This document shows positions 26,324-35,214 of a stretch of DNA of 57,078 bases, in pieces. Each line of letters begins with the position of its first letter. Position 1 is the first letter of the stretch. This DNA comes from Microcaldota archaeon (GTDB lineage Archaea > Micrarchaeota > Micrarchaeia > Micrarchaeales > Micrarchaeaceae). The notes below the pieces were generated by a model. The model did not search any database. It was not told the origin of the DNA and was given only the letters and a program-made list of their open reading frames with translations. The stretch is taken from positions 1-57,078 of the forward strand of contig JAJYYU010000002.1 of assembly GCA_021800515.1 (NCBI GenBank), in the 5' to 3' direction. Made by a program: the position numbers and the translations under genes.

Positions 26324-27022
26324 ATGAAAAAAGTTAGGAATATGCTAAAAGCAGTACTTCCACCAGAATTTAGTGGTATAAGATTTTTTTCATTTTTATT
26401 TTTAATGGCATTGGCATTTGCTGCTCTTTTAATATTTCGTATTCCTGAATACAGAGGTTATATAGATCCATTTTATTCCCCAACAATCCTTATACTGCCT
26501 GCAATCGCACTTTTCAGATTAACCTGCTATGCTTTCAGAAAAAGCTATAACAGGCATATATTTACGCATCCTATGGCATGTATGGTATCCACTAACAATG
26601 ATTTAAACAGAAATTATACAGGAGAATCAAGCTATATGTTTAGAATAGAAAATTTGCATAGGTACTTCATGTATTTTTCAGTGCTGATACTTCCATTTTT
26701 CTATTACGATGCATATATATCTTTTGTCTATACTTCTTCAGTGATTAGGCTTGGCAGTATCCTGCTTTTGGCAGATGCTATTATACTAAGTCTTTATGTT
26801 TTTTCATGCCATTCAGTGCGAAATCTTATTGGAGGCAATAAAGACTGCTTTAATTGTATGAAGTTTTCAATAAGCAGAAAGAAAATTTTTGACCTGCAGT
26901 CTTTTTTGAATGGGCACCATGAATTTTTTGCATGGTTTAGTTTAATATTTATAATTTTTATTGATCTTTTTATAAGAGCTATGATTGCATTCCATTTTGA
27001 TATTATTTTGCTACATCTATGA
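26324..27022 (+). CDS. Membrane anchor of the succinate dehydrogenase-like complex
   Basis: A protein of about 232 residues with roughly five membrane segments. The diagnostic parts are YRKSYNRHIF-like basic/aromatic sequence after the second segment, YTGESSYMFRIENLHRYFMY, and later SCHSVRNLIGGNKDCFNC. These resemble the single large anchor of some actinobacterial-type succinate dehydrogenases, which have TGE-x-R, NLHRYF and CHS-x-R-x-x-x-GG. Several His residues (in LHRYF, CHS and GHHEFF) could ligate haem or take part in quinone chemistry. It sits directly after sdhB. I chose ATG 26324 over GTG 26315 because GTGATT upstream serves as ribosome site. Family assignment is from remembered motifs, so moderate certainty. 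Confidence 0.75.
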   Translation: MKKVRNMLKAVLPPEFSGIRFFSFLFLMALAFAALLIFRIPEYRGYIDPFYSPTILILPAIALFRLTCYAFRKSYNRHIFTHPMACMVSTNNDLNRNYTGESSYMFRIENLHRYFMYFSVLILPFFYYDAYISFVYTSSVIRLGSILLLADAIILSLYVFSCHSVRNLIGGNKDCFNCMKFSISRKKIFDLQSFLNGHHEFFAWFSLIFIIFIDLFIRAMIAFHFDIILLHL

Positions 27023-27072
27023 AAGTATAGATTAAGATATATTATAAATAAGAAATGTATTAATGTGATAGA

Positions 27073-27234
27073 ATGGGAAAACTAAATCCTCGATATAGAT
27101 ACCCGATATTTTTTACAGGCCTGCTGATACTGATTTGCGCAGGTTTTATCTACAAGTTTGGGAATAATATAGTTGCCAGCGCGATTGCCGCAACTGTAGG
27201 GTTTATAATATTTATTTCCTCCCTTGTGCTGTAA
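27073..27234 (+). CDS. Small two-helix membrane protein (53 residues)
   Basis: The open frame runs ATG 27073 to TAA 27234. It encodes a short basic N-terminus (MGKLNPRYRY) and two hydrophobic helices (about 11-28 and 34-52) separated by a short turn with KFGNN. The upstream sequence AATGTGATAGA gives a GTGATA ribosome site. It begins about 50 bases after the anchor gene, so it could be a small accessory subunit of the same complex, or an unrelated small membrane protein. Codon use looks like the neighbours and the reading frame is clean, which supports a real gene. Confidence 0.6.
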   Translation: MGKLNPRYRYPIFFTGLLILICAGFIYKFGNNIVASAIAATVGFIIFISSLVL

Positions 27235-27292
27235 TTTTTTATATCCTATGTATGTAGCAATAAAACATAAAATAGGTTAATAACTTACGCAC

Positions 27293-27595
27293 TTATTTCT
27301 GGTGCTTATTTATAAGCTCAACGACTTGGTAAATTGCTTTTCTAACTTCGCCTATTGTTGCAGCTCCTGTGCAGATAATCTTGCCGTTCTTGAAAAGAAG
27401 AATTGCAGACTTTGGGTTGTATACTTTAAGGATCGCACCAGGGAATTGCTCAGGCTCATAATCAATATCATGGGATACTGCAGCAAGGTTGTATAAATCA
27501 AGTTCCCTACCCATATCAGTACTTGCAACTATATTTACTACTTTATATGTCGGCTTTAATATTTTAATCTTAGAATTTTTTGTCTCCTTGGCCAT
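27293..27595 (-). CDS. Single-repeat TATA-binding-protein-like protein (half TBP)
   Basis: A 100-residue protein containing just one TBP repeat. The strand VVNIVASTDMGRELDL (19-34), YEPEQFPGAI (46-55), NPKSAILLFKNGKIICTGA (60-78) and a final helix make one complete half of the TBP saddle. Normal archaeal TBP is about 180 residues with two such repeats. The DNA-intercalating Phe positions are both kept (Phe51 and Phe68, spaced 17 as in each repeat of yeast TBP). A homodimer could rebuild the saddle. There is no room for a second repeat: a convergent gene ends 58 bases downstream, and the next gene upstream is top6B. It could be the sole TBP or an accessory one; a full-length TBP may exist outside this window. 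Confidence 0.88.
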   Translation of the reverse strand: MAKETKNSKIKILKPTYKVVNIVASTDMGRELDLYNLAAVSHDIDYEPEQFPGAILKVYNPKSAILLFKNGKIICTGAATIGEVRKAIYQVVELINKHQK

Positions 27596-27765
27596 CTAAA
27601 TCACATATTTATTTATCCTATTTTAATTCTTTATATAGTTAAAGAGTAAGATTTTAATAACCTTTTGCTGAATTATTTGCCTTAAATAGGGAGTAGTATT
27701 ATTATAGGATGTAAAGCTGTAGCCTATAATTTTATTTGTTACTTGTTAAACTTTGTGTTTCATCT

Positions 27766-29400
27766 CTATTCATAATTAGACTCTGCGTCACTTTCATCAA
27801 TTTCCTTTTTGTTATCTATATGCGCACTTTCTTCATTTTCTTCTTCTTTGTCTTTTTTTAATATATTTTTGTAATGCTTTTCGATAAGTTTTGTTATATC
27901 TACTGAGATTTTATCAAAATCCTTACCTGTTATTGAGCTAAGGTCACCTGCGAGCTGCTTTGAGTATCTCATTATTGTCTTGTATTTGTTCGCTTCATAG
28001 TTTATCTGCTGTTTTCCTTTTATATATCTCTGTATGCCCCTTGCAGCTTCCATAAGCGCAAGCCTTATCTCCTCAATTATTTCATCATGTTTTGCAATTG
28101 ATTCCTTTCCAACACCTTCATAAGGAATATGCACTGATGATACATTAACAAAAACACTAATTGGTTGGGTATCCATGTCCAAGCTATATCTTTTCCAGTC
28201 TATTGTTTTTGCAGCAACTGTTATTGCGCAGCTGCCAGAGTCAAAAAGAAGGGGTACTCTATTTGCAAACCTTAATATATTTCCGTTTAACTCATTGTCA
28301 TGCTGGATTCCTGAATTTCCTCCAAATGCAATTGCAGCTTCTACAATAAAAGGTATTCCCCCCTTAAATACTACAGGCTTTCTTTCAATCACATTCATAT
28401 ACTCTGGATTGATTATGTTTTCAATGGCTATTTTTATCTGATTCTCCCCTATCGGAATTATAGCACTTGTGTCTGGAAGCATCCATTTGATTTTTTTGAA
28501 ATCAGCGATAAGCCGTTCTGCTTCATCCCATGTAAGCTTCCTAGGGTCTTTGTCAAGATCCACATCATTAATTTCTTTCAGTTTGTCTCTTGTGACTCTT
28601 GAAAATGTTTCTACAAGGAAAGCAGAAACTTTATTTGCTTTTGAGTATGCTGCATATTCAAGCAAATCATTTACAGATAAACCAAGAGGATGAGGTTTTA
28701 CTATCTTTGGCTTTTCAGGTATATTGTTTATTGCTCTTAAAAACACAAATTCTTTATTTTCTGGGTCTATAAACTTTATTTCGAGATGAGGGTTTGAAAG
28801 GGCTGTTCTTCTTAGATATTCATATATACTATGCTCCCCTCCAATATATTTTACTTCTGCAAAATTTGCTTCTATGCGCAGCCCATGAGATTGACTATTG
28901 AAATCTTTAATATCTTCTAAGTTAGTTATAAGAGGCTTGTTATCTTTTGTATCTATAGATATATTGCAGGAATATGCGCTTTTACCTATATTAGATATTA
29001 CAAAAATAGGCTTTCCTGTAGTTACTTGGGAAAATAAAGTGCAGCCGGCAGCCCCTATTCCTTGTTGTCCTCTTTGTTGGACAAACCTATGGAACTTTGT
29101 GCCTGCAAGTATTACTGCTAGAGCCTTACCTACATAAGCTTTTGGGATCCCTGGTCCATTGTCCTGCACTATTACCTTAAATTTTGTATCTTCCTGCTTT
29201 TCAATCTTGACTGTTATATTTGGGAGAATTCCAGCTTCTTCACATGCATCTAGGGAGTTAGTAACGTATTCATGAACTACTGTGACAAGGGATCTTGTAA
29301 CACCAGAATATCCTAACATCTGTTTATTTTTTTTGAAAAATTCTGATATAGAATGCTGCTTGAATTCCCTAAATATTTCATCCGCCTTGCTATCAGACAT
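27766..29400 (-). CDS. top6B: DNA topoisomerase VI subunit B
   Basis: A GHKL ATPase of about 544 residues from ATG 29400. The N-box VVHEYVTNSLDACEEAGILP, G1 box VIVQDNGPGIP and G2 box GQQGIGAAG are all present, as are the transducer-domain lysine in its loop and YSKANKVSAF. The acidic tail after about residue 520 is Glu/Asp/Lys-rich. With subunit A it makes a type IIB topoisomerase that relaxes supercoils and decatenates. In many archaea top6A is adjacent; here it is not in the window. An upstream TTG at 29439 would add 13 residues that do not look like the family, so the ATG is preferred. It is divergent from the winged-helix gene at 29.5 kb. Confidence 0.95.
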   Translation of the reverse strand: MSDSKADEIFREFKQHSISEFFKKNKQMLGYSGVTRSLVTVVHEYVTNSLDACEEAGILPNITVKIEKQEDTKFKVIVQDNGPGIPKAYVGKALAVILAGTKFHRFVQQRGQQGIGAAGCTLFSQVTTGKPIFVISNIGKSAYSCNISIDTKDNKPLITNLEDIKDFNSQSHGLRIEANFAEVKYIGGEHSIYEYLRRTALSNPHLEIKFIDPENKEFVFLRAINNIPEKPKIVKPHPLGLSVNDLLEYAAYSKANKVSAFLVETFSRVTRDKLKEINDVDLDKDPRKLTWDEAERLIADFKKIKWMLPDTSAIIPIGENQIKIAIENIINPEYMNVIERKPVVFKGGIPFIVEAAIAFGGNSGIQHDNELNGNILRFANRVPLLFDSGSCAITVAAKTIDWKRYSLDMDTQPISVFVNVSSVHIPYEGVGKESIAKHDEIIEEIRLALMEAARGIQRYIKGKQQINYEANKYKTIMRYSKQLAGDLSSITGKDFDKISVDITKLIEKHYKNILKKDKEEENEESAHIDNKKEIDESDAESNYE

Positions 29401-29504
29401 AAGAACACAGTTTACAAAGATTGAGAAAGTTTTAAGCAAATTATTAACTTTAAACTTTATATTTATTTGTATTAAATTATTAATAGATTTGCATTCATAA
29501 TTAT

Positions 29505-30332
29505 ATGTTTTCGATAGTGTATTTTATGCCTGAACCACCAAAAATTGCAACAGCAGCAGACAGCGCCCCAAATGCCGTAAACGTGACTACTCAGAAAGCT
29601 GTACAGCAGCAAGTCCAGCAGGAAAATATACCTTATGTCGAGTCTATAAAAATTAATGCAAAGCTTGTGCAAAACCTAGATGCTACATATAATTCAATTT
29701 CCAACATTGCATTGTTTTCTGCCCATCTAAATCCTGATAACATAATAATGTTTAGAGTAGAAAGCAGGGACTTACAGAAAAAGCCATTTCTTTTTACTAT
29801 AATTTATTTTAACAAGGATTCAATAGAAATAAAATATTCGATTGCATTTGATGCAAGCAAGAAGCTTCGCAGACTTTCTATAATGAAGGACTTTCTAGGC
29901 ATATTTTCGACAATAACAGATGCTTACCAGATCGAGATAAAGGAGTTATTCCGTCATCTTGATTCTATGATAGACGATGTTTTGAACTCATTATCTCAAA
30001 ATTATAGTACGTTGTTCAATAATTATGATGCAATGTTCAATGAGTATAATGAACTCAAGAAAATAAATCTTGATCTTGCAGCCTCAAACAAGAGCCTTGC
30101 TGCATCCGGCATGGTTCTTGAACAGAAAAATAAGGAGCTTACTGAAAAGCTAAAAAGCCTTGAAATATATTCTGATGAGTCTCTCATGGTAATGGTTGAA
30201 GAATGGATTGAAGCCCATGGCAACAGCATAGACATAAATGAATTTGCCAAAAGTTACAAACTTCTGCCTCCAAGGGTAGAACAGATATTAAATAAAATGG
30301 TAAGCCTTGGGTATTTAGAGCTAAAAGGATAA
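29505..30332 (+). CDS. Predicted coiled-coil protein with C-terminal winged helix
   Basis: The protein has 275 residues. After a low-complexity Ala/Gln N-terminus (about 10-45) comes a mixed alpha/beta domain (about 48-130). A long coiled coil follows (about 140-222, including LAASGMVLEQKNKELTEKLKSLE). The C-terminal 50 residues (VEEWIEAHGNSIDINEFAKSY and the part ending VSLGYLEL) look like a winged helix. ATG at 29526 (MPEPPK) is an alternative start. The gene is divergent from top6B across a short AT-rich promoter region. It could be a DNA-binding or scaffold protein; no family recognised. Confidence 0.7.
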   Translation: MFSIVYFMPEPPKIATAADSAPNAVNVTTQKAVQQQVQQENIPYVESIKINAKLVQNLDATYNSISNIALFSAHLNPDNIIMFRVESRDLQKKPFLFTIIYFNKDSIEIKYSIAFDASKKLRRLSIMKDFLGIFSTITDAYQIEIKELFRHLDSMIDDVLNSLSQNYSTLFNNYDAMFNEYNELKKINLDLAASNKSLAASGMVLEQKNKELTEKLKSLEIYSDESLMVMVEEWIEAHGNSIDINEFAKSYKLLPPRVEQILNKMVSLGYLELKG

Positions 30333-30345
30333 TAAAAGGGAGCTA

Positions 30346-30489
30346 ATGAATTATAATGTTACTATAAACAAACGGCTGAAGTATATTAAAGTTTATACAA
30401 TAGTCAAAAAAATAGGCCAAAAAGAGAACTTTATGACAGCACTGTTTACACGTCTTTTGGTCAAAAATAAGCAAGAGAAAAAATTCTAA
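30346..30489 (+). CDS. Small basic protein candidate (47 residues)
   Basis: The open frame ATG 30346 to TAA 30489 encodes a Lys-rich peptide (MNYNVTINKRLKYIKVYTIV at the start). A good ribosome site, AAAAGGGAGCTA, lies just before the ATG. It lies between two genes in the same direction, 13 bases after one and 19 before the next, so it fits an operon. No family recognised; it could be fortuitous in AT-rich DNA. Confidence 0.4.
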   Translation: MNYNVTINKRLKYIKVYTIVKKIGQKENFMTALFTRLLVKNKQEKKF

Positions 30490-30508
30490 GGAAAAACCAG
30501 AAGATATA

Positions 30509-33049
30509 ATGGCAAGGATAAACAAGACTGCGAGTTTATTAAAAGAACACAGGATGCTCATTGTGGCACTCCTTGCTGTCGTGGTTATTGTTATTGGTCT
30601 TATTATTTATGTGCATTTACTGTTGCAAAATGCCTCAGCATCTTACCCTATAAAGAATTTAACATTAAAATCAAGCATAAGTTCAAACCTTGTTTCGTCT
30701 TATTTCATATTCTATAACAATACAAATTTATCTACGCAGACTATAAAACAGATTCGTTCAAATTACATATTGAATATGTTTCCGTATTCCCTTATCTCTT
30801 ATAACACCTACAATATCTCAAATTTAACAATAAATGAATCTGTTTTCAAGCAAAAAATTCCATCTCATATCTATATTTGGAATACAAGCGGCCAGTGCTT
30901 CAGGTGTCAAAATATGGATCTTGTTGAATCATTGCTTGTAAAATACCTTGCCCATTACGACATCAATGACTCAATACAAGTTATTTCTTTTGCAAATATA
31001 ACACAAATTCATAATAATTCAATACTGCTTGTTACGACAGGGCTCATGCCCCAGCAGATGTTCCTTCCAGTAAATAATTCCACACAGACAGAAACGATAA
31101 CGTACCTGCTTAGCAAAGGGACAAGTATAATCTATACTGGTCAAAATTTCTCAAGGGCTGTGCAAACCCCTTTTTCAACGCCTATTCCTGCAACTCCTCC
31201 CTATTATTTATATTCAATTCCAAACACTTCTATTTATAACTCAAGCTTTTATTTTACTGCAAAAACCTTCAATCTATATAATGGCACTAATTATGGACCT
31301 GCAGTTTATCTTAATTATCTGAATGGATCATTAGTAATTTTTTCAAATTACCCAGACACATGGAAATCTACAGAGGAATATACTGCAGATATTGCAAAGT
31401 CAATTGCAGAGCTTTTCTGGATTCCAAAATATGCAAGCGGTTCAAGAACTGTAGAACTAAGCAATTTCAAGCATTCTGTAGGCAAAGTAGGAATAGTCCT
31501 AAACTCATTTTCTGTGCCATATTCAGAGTCAAATTATAGCCAGCTTGTGGCAGAGTTCAATACTGGATACCCAAGACTTGTTATCTCAAATTCACGAAAT
31601 TACTCATTCTACCTTAACTTTTCCCATCCTCTTATTCATTACAACTATACAGGAAACAATACAAGATATCGACTTTCATTTAACCTATCTAATTATACTC
31701 ATTTTTCATATATTGAGCCCCGATCTAATTTTTCCTTGTCTGGTAGTCTTGCAATCCCTAGTGTTATCCTGCCAACAATACCTATCTCGGCAAACATTAC
31801 TGCATTTATAACATGTACAAGCAAAAACCAAGTTATAGAGCCATCAATATATTTTTATACAATAAACATGACAGAAATAGGCTCGCCAATATTCCTTGGT
31901 TATCATTATCCTTGCAAAGGCATGCAAAATATGTCAAGCAAGGCATTTTCATTTTTTTACTATCCTACTTTCAATCTTCCAGGAGGAGTTTATCTTGCAA
32001 TGGTCAAGAACTATAATTCTTCAATAATTTCTGGCGGATTATTCAGCATGCCAAATATAACCATAAAATTGATCTCAGAGGATCTCAAAAATAATATTTT
32101 TGTTTTTTATGTAAGATCAGACAATCGTTCCCTTTCAGGGATTCCATATGCATTAAATCTTGAGGGCTTTACAAATCAGACAGGCACTATAACAAATGGT
32201 ACCATTACTTATTCTTTGCCAAAAGGCACTATAATACCTAATACGCAGACATTCAATTTTACATTGTATATGTTAAGTCATAAGTATACCTATATAGCAC
32301 CTGGTAATCCTATAAAGATTGTAGTAAATCAGAAATATATAATATTAGGCGTTGTAGGAGCAATAACTCTTCTCATGCTTATTCTTGTTAAAGCACCAAA
32401 TCGTGATGAATTTTATATAGATATCCCATCTATTCCACCTCAGAAAAAAATACCTGTAGTTATTGATAAAAAAACTATACTGAGTATCTTCACAAAGCTC
32501 AATCTTTATTATCACTGGAAGTTCATGCCTCTTTCAAAAGATGAGATAAGACTAGGCATCTTCAATAACATTAGATTCAATGGGATGCCTGTTAATGTAA
32601 CTTATGAAAACCTTGATAGATTGCTCGGCCAACTTTTGTTCAACAAAGATATTTCAAGTATTGACAATCTTTACGCTCCAGATGATCTTATACAGCAAAG
32701 TGGGCATGATATAGAATACCTTGCGGTCTTCAAAAAAATGAGGGTTTTCTTTGTCTCCCATACATTTTTATTTACTGATATAAATATGAGCGATACGGCT
32801 GATATTGTAGCTACATTCCATAATCAAAAAATAAATATATTCATATACTCCCAGACAAGCAAATTCCAGAAAATACCGATATATGAAAATGCAAAAACTT
32901 ATATCGTATTTTTGAATGCAGATAGGATGGAAAATTTCAGATCTTACTTATATAATTCAGATTCTAACGAGGCAGAACTAATCAAACTTTACATCTCATC
33001 AGGTATCCTGAAGCTTATCAATGCAGACTCCCCAGATATAGTTATATAA
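30509..33049 (+). CDS. Large two-TM surface protein with cytosolic C-terminal domain, unknown
   Basis: This is an 846-residue protein. One hydrophobic segment lies near the N-terminus (about 16-38). An extracellular region of about 570 residues follows, rich in N-x-S/T sequons, with a QCFRCQN CxxC. A second membrane segment (about 609-630, VGAITLLMLILV) leads to a cytosolic domain of about 215 residues with a restriction-endonuclease-like beta pattern near the end (ADIVATFHNQKINIFIYSQ). The topology suggests an anchored envelope protein or receptor with an inward domain. The first repeated blocks resemble archaeal surface beta domains (Ig-like). No family recognised. Confidence 0.78.
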   Translation: MARINKTASLLKEHRMLIVALLAVVVIVIGLIIYVHLLLQNASASYPIKNLTLKSSISSNLVSSYFIFYNNTNLSTQTIKQIRSNYILNMFPYSLISYNTYNISNLTINESVFKQKIPSHIYIWNTSGQCFRCQNMDLVESLLVKYLAHYDINDSIQVISFANITQIHNNSILLVTTGLMPQQMFLPVNNSTQTETITYLLSKGTSIIYTGQNFSRAVQTPFSTPIPATPPYYLYSIPNTSIYNSSFYFTAKTFNLYNGTNYGPAVYLNYLNGSLVIFSNYPDTWKSTEEYTADIAKSIAELFWIPKYASGSRTVELSNFKHSVGKVGIVLNSFSVPYSESNYSQLVAEFNTGYPRLVISNSRNYSFYLNFSHPLIHYNYTGNNTRYRLSFNLSNYTHFSYIEPRSNFSLSGSLAIPSVILPTIPISANITAFITCTSKNQVIEPSIYFYTINMTEIGSPIFLGYHYPCKGMQNMSSKAFSFFYYPTFNLPGGVYLAMVKNYNSSIISGGLFSMPNITIKLISEDLKNNIFVFYVRSDNRSLSGIPYALNLEGFTNQTGTITNGTITYSLPKGTIIPNTQTFNFTLYMLSHKYTYIAPGNPIKIVVNQKYIILGVVGAITLLMLILVKAPNRDEFYIDIPSIPPQKKIPVVIDKKTILSIFTKLNLYYHWKFMPLSKDEIRLGIFNNIRFNGMPVNVTYENLDRLLGQLLFNKDISSIDNLYAPDDLIQQSGHDIEYLAVFKKMRVFFVSHTFLFTDINMSDTADIVATFHNQKINIFIYSQTSKFQKIPIYENAKTYIVFLNADRMENFRSYLYNSDSNEAELIKLYISSGILKLINADSPDIVI

Positions 33050-33194
33050 TTCCATTTGCTATTTTAATAAAATAAATAGTAATCCTTATATACTTTGATA
33101 TTGGGGATGTTGCAAGACCAAAACAATATATAAATATCTCAAAGTACATTAGATATGATATAAAGCTTAAGTTAAGGTATTGATTGATGATATT

Positions 33195-33674
33195 ATGGAT
33201 TCAACAAAATTTAATAAGGTAGGAAAGAAAGTGGCAGCTATTGCAACAATTGGTCTTACTGCAACAACAGGGCTAACATTGACAGGCTGCGCTACAAATT
33301 ATCAGGCTCAGGAGCAGCTTTATAGAATAAACAATCAGATGTATAATTTAAGCAATTTTATGTGGAACCTCCAAGATTTCTTTAATTCACTGAACCAATT
33401 TTCATATTCTTTAAATGCAATGAGCTATGAGAAAAAGCAAAAACTTGAAGTATATGGAAAGGATAATGGAAAGAATACGTTTTTGTTTTCAGTACAAAGA
33501 ATCTCAAAAAATATATATCTTATAAAAGATACTAATAAAAAGACATTTTTGTTTGACAAATCAAATGAAAACCTTGAGAAGTTTCTCGTATTCCATAAGA
33601 TTATTATTCCAAAGCCTGCTACTGTTCTAGAAGCGAATAATACCTCAAAAATGCTTAGAACTGATATTGGCTAA
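33195..33674 (+). CDS. Putative lipoprotein
   Basis: The protein has 159 residues from ATG 33195; a TTG at 33180 would add five. It has a basic n-region (STKFNKVGKK), a hydrophobic stretch of about 18 residues (VAAIATIGLTATTGLTLTG) and a lipobox-like LTGC at the cleavage point. A polar, Gln/Asn/Tyr-rich outer segment and a mixed domain follow. This matches a bacterial-style lipoprotein signal; archaeal lipoproteins exist but are sparse outside haloarchaea. A GATGAT site precedes the ATG. Function unknown. Confidence 0.68.
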   Translation: MDSTKFNKVGKKVAAIATIGLTATTGLTLTGCATNYQAQEQLYRINNQMYNLSNFMWNLQDFFNSLNQFSYSLNAMSYEKKQKLEVYGKDNGKNTFLFSVQRISKNIYLIKDTNKKTFLFDKSNENLEKFLVFHKIIIPKPATVLEANNTSKMLRTDIG

Positions 33675-33723
33675 TATTATATTATACTTAAAAATATTAT
33701 ACTTAAAATTATAAAGTGATGAT

Positions 33724-34080
33724 ATGAAAAAAAATAGATCAAAAAAGACTTTTGATATAAAATATTCATCATTGATAAGCCATTTATTGCGCATAAATGA
33801 TGAAAAAAAACTGAAGAGAGTTGCGATAAGGTCATACAACCAAATAATAAAAAAATACCCTTTTTTTGCGCATGATTTAGCAGAAAGATTTTATCTTGAT
33901 ACAAAAATGGTTAAAAAGGCAGAATCCATGTTTGAAGCCTGCGATGATGAATCCAAGATAAGGCAATACTCGAGGTTCCAGGGATTCTTAAGAATGCATA
34001 GCCATAATGATTATAATGATATCCCTCAAAAAATCAATAGGTGGCTTCAGGACCAAAAACTGAAGTCTTCAAAGGACTAA
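33724..34080 (+). CDS. Small basic helical protein, unknown
   Basis: This 118-residue protein is Lys/Arg-rich and mostly helical (SLISHLLRINDEKKLKRVAI, then a second helix pair ending in FLRMHSHNDYND). No Cys pairs exist that would make it the RNase P Rpp21 subunit. The ribosome site GTGATGAT lies directly upstream of ATG. It could bind RNA given its charge, but this is inference. It sits in a run of small same-strand genes. Confidence 0.6.
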   Translation: MKKNRSKKTFDIKYSSLISHLLRINDEKKLKRVAIRSYNQIIKKYPFFAHDLAERFYLDTKMVKKAESMFEACDDESKIRQYSRFQGFLRMHSHNDYNDIPQKINRWLQDQKLKSSKD

Positions 34081-34146
34081 TAATATATAATTCTCTGGCT
34101 ACTATTAACATCTGGTTTATTAATTTATTTTTTTCATCTGATTTCT

Positions 34147-34392
34147 ATGATTAGTAAAGAAGGAAAAAGAATAAACCTTAAAAAATGGCAGGAAAGAAAG
34201 AAAAAATACAATAAGTTTGAATTAATGTGGAGTTTTGATTCTTTATATGAACCTGATATTTTACTTTATCAAAAAATTTATACTATCCTGCAAAAAATAT
34301 TTCCAAATAAGGTAGAAAGAGAAAAAAGAAAGCAATTAATAGGATATTTACATAATGAAATTTATGAAAAAAAGGCAATGATGAGAAAGTAA
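34147..34392 (+). CDS. Small basic helical protein (81 residues), unknown
   Basis: A short open frame with a very basic N-terminus (KRINLKKWQERKKKYNKF) and a helical remainder ending in basic residues. It is preceded by CTGATTTCT rather than a clear ribosome site. Codon use resembles the neighbours. No domain is recognised. About 180 bases without features follow before the HAD gene. Confidence 0.5.
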   Translation: MISKEGKRINLKKWQERKKKYNKFELMWSFDSLYEPDILLYQKIYTILQKIFPNKVEREKRKQLIGYLHNEIYEKKAMMRK

Positions 34393-34570
34393 AAGAGAAT
34401 GCAGTATCTAGTTTTGCAAATCTAGAGAGGCATATCTGCAATAAAGACATAATATTTCATCAAAATTCGCAATAAGTAATATATTTGATATGTTATCGTA
34501 AGCAAATAAAGTAAAAATAGTAGATAAACAAAAAATATTCTAGGTAATATACAATAAAATAAGTGGATTT

Positions 34571-35191
34571 ATGCATGCAAAAAAATCAAAGAAAAGTTTA
34601 GCGCTTGATGTTGATGGAGTAATAATAGATCTTGTTCCAAAGATCTGTGAAATGAATCCCCAGTCTGGCGTCTGTAAAGAGGATATTACAGAATACGGCT
34701 TGTCTACAGTACCCCAGCTTAGCATCGATGCATTTATGAAGTCATATAAAGATATATGGGATCTGCAAAAATCAAATTGGAATAAAAATATAATTACACC
34801 TCTTGATTCAAATATCCCTGCAATAATATATAGTCTCAGTGCAAATTATGAGATTTATGTAGTGACTGCGTCTATAGATCCTAGTTCAGTATATAAATGG
34901 CTTATTAAAAATAATATCATAATCAGCAGGGATCACTTTATTTCTTGCAAGGCTGAAGAAAAAGTTAATTACAATTTTGATATATACATTGATGATTACC
35001 CTGAAATTGCAAAAAAAGTTGCAGAAACCAATAAAATCGCAATTGTTTATAAGCAGCCATGGAATGCCATCTTTTTAAGGAATAATAGAAATAAAAGCAT
35101 AATACCTGTTGATGATTGGAATGGGATAAATAGAATACTTGAAGACATTGCGCTGAAACAAAGTATGCCAAAATTAAGAAACAAGGAATAA
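34571..35191 (+). CDS. HAD-superfamily phosphatase, 5'(3')-nucleotidase-like
   Basis: The 206-residue protein opens with the HAD nucleophile motif ALDVDGVIIDL (DxDGV). It has a motif II serine or threonine in VVTASID and finishes with IYIDDYPEIAKKVAE, the acidic motif IV. The small helical cap between about 20 and 100 suits the 5'(3')-deoxyribonucleotidase subfamily, so dephosphorylation of a small nucleotide or sugar phosphate is likely. The exact substrate cannot be inferred. It converges on the pilus-like cluster with only 23 bases between stops. Confidence 0.78.
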   Translation: MHAKKSKKSLALDVDGVIIDLVPKICEMNPQSGVCKEDITEYGLSTVPQLSIDAFMKSYKDIWDLQKSNWNKNIITPLDSNIPAIIYSLSANYEIYVVTASIDPSSVYKWLIKNNIIISRDHFISCKAEEKVNYNFDIYIDDYPEIAKKVAETNKIAIVYKQPWNAIFLRNNRNKSIIPVDDWNGINRILEDIALKQSMPKLRNKE

Positions 35192-35214
35192 GATAGCATT
35201 ATTCTATTATCTGC

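Noticed and set aside
33724-34080. Idea that the small basic protein is RNase P subunit Rpp21
   Set aside because: The family needs zinc-binding Cys pairs near the C-terminus; only one Cys is present here.
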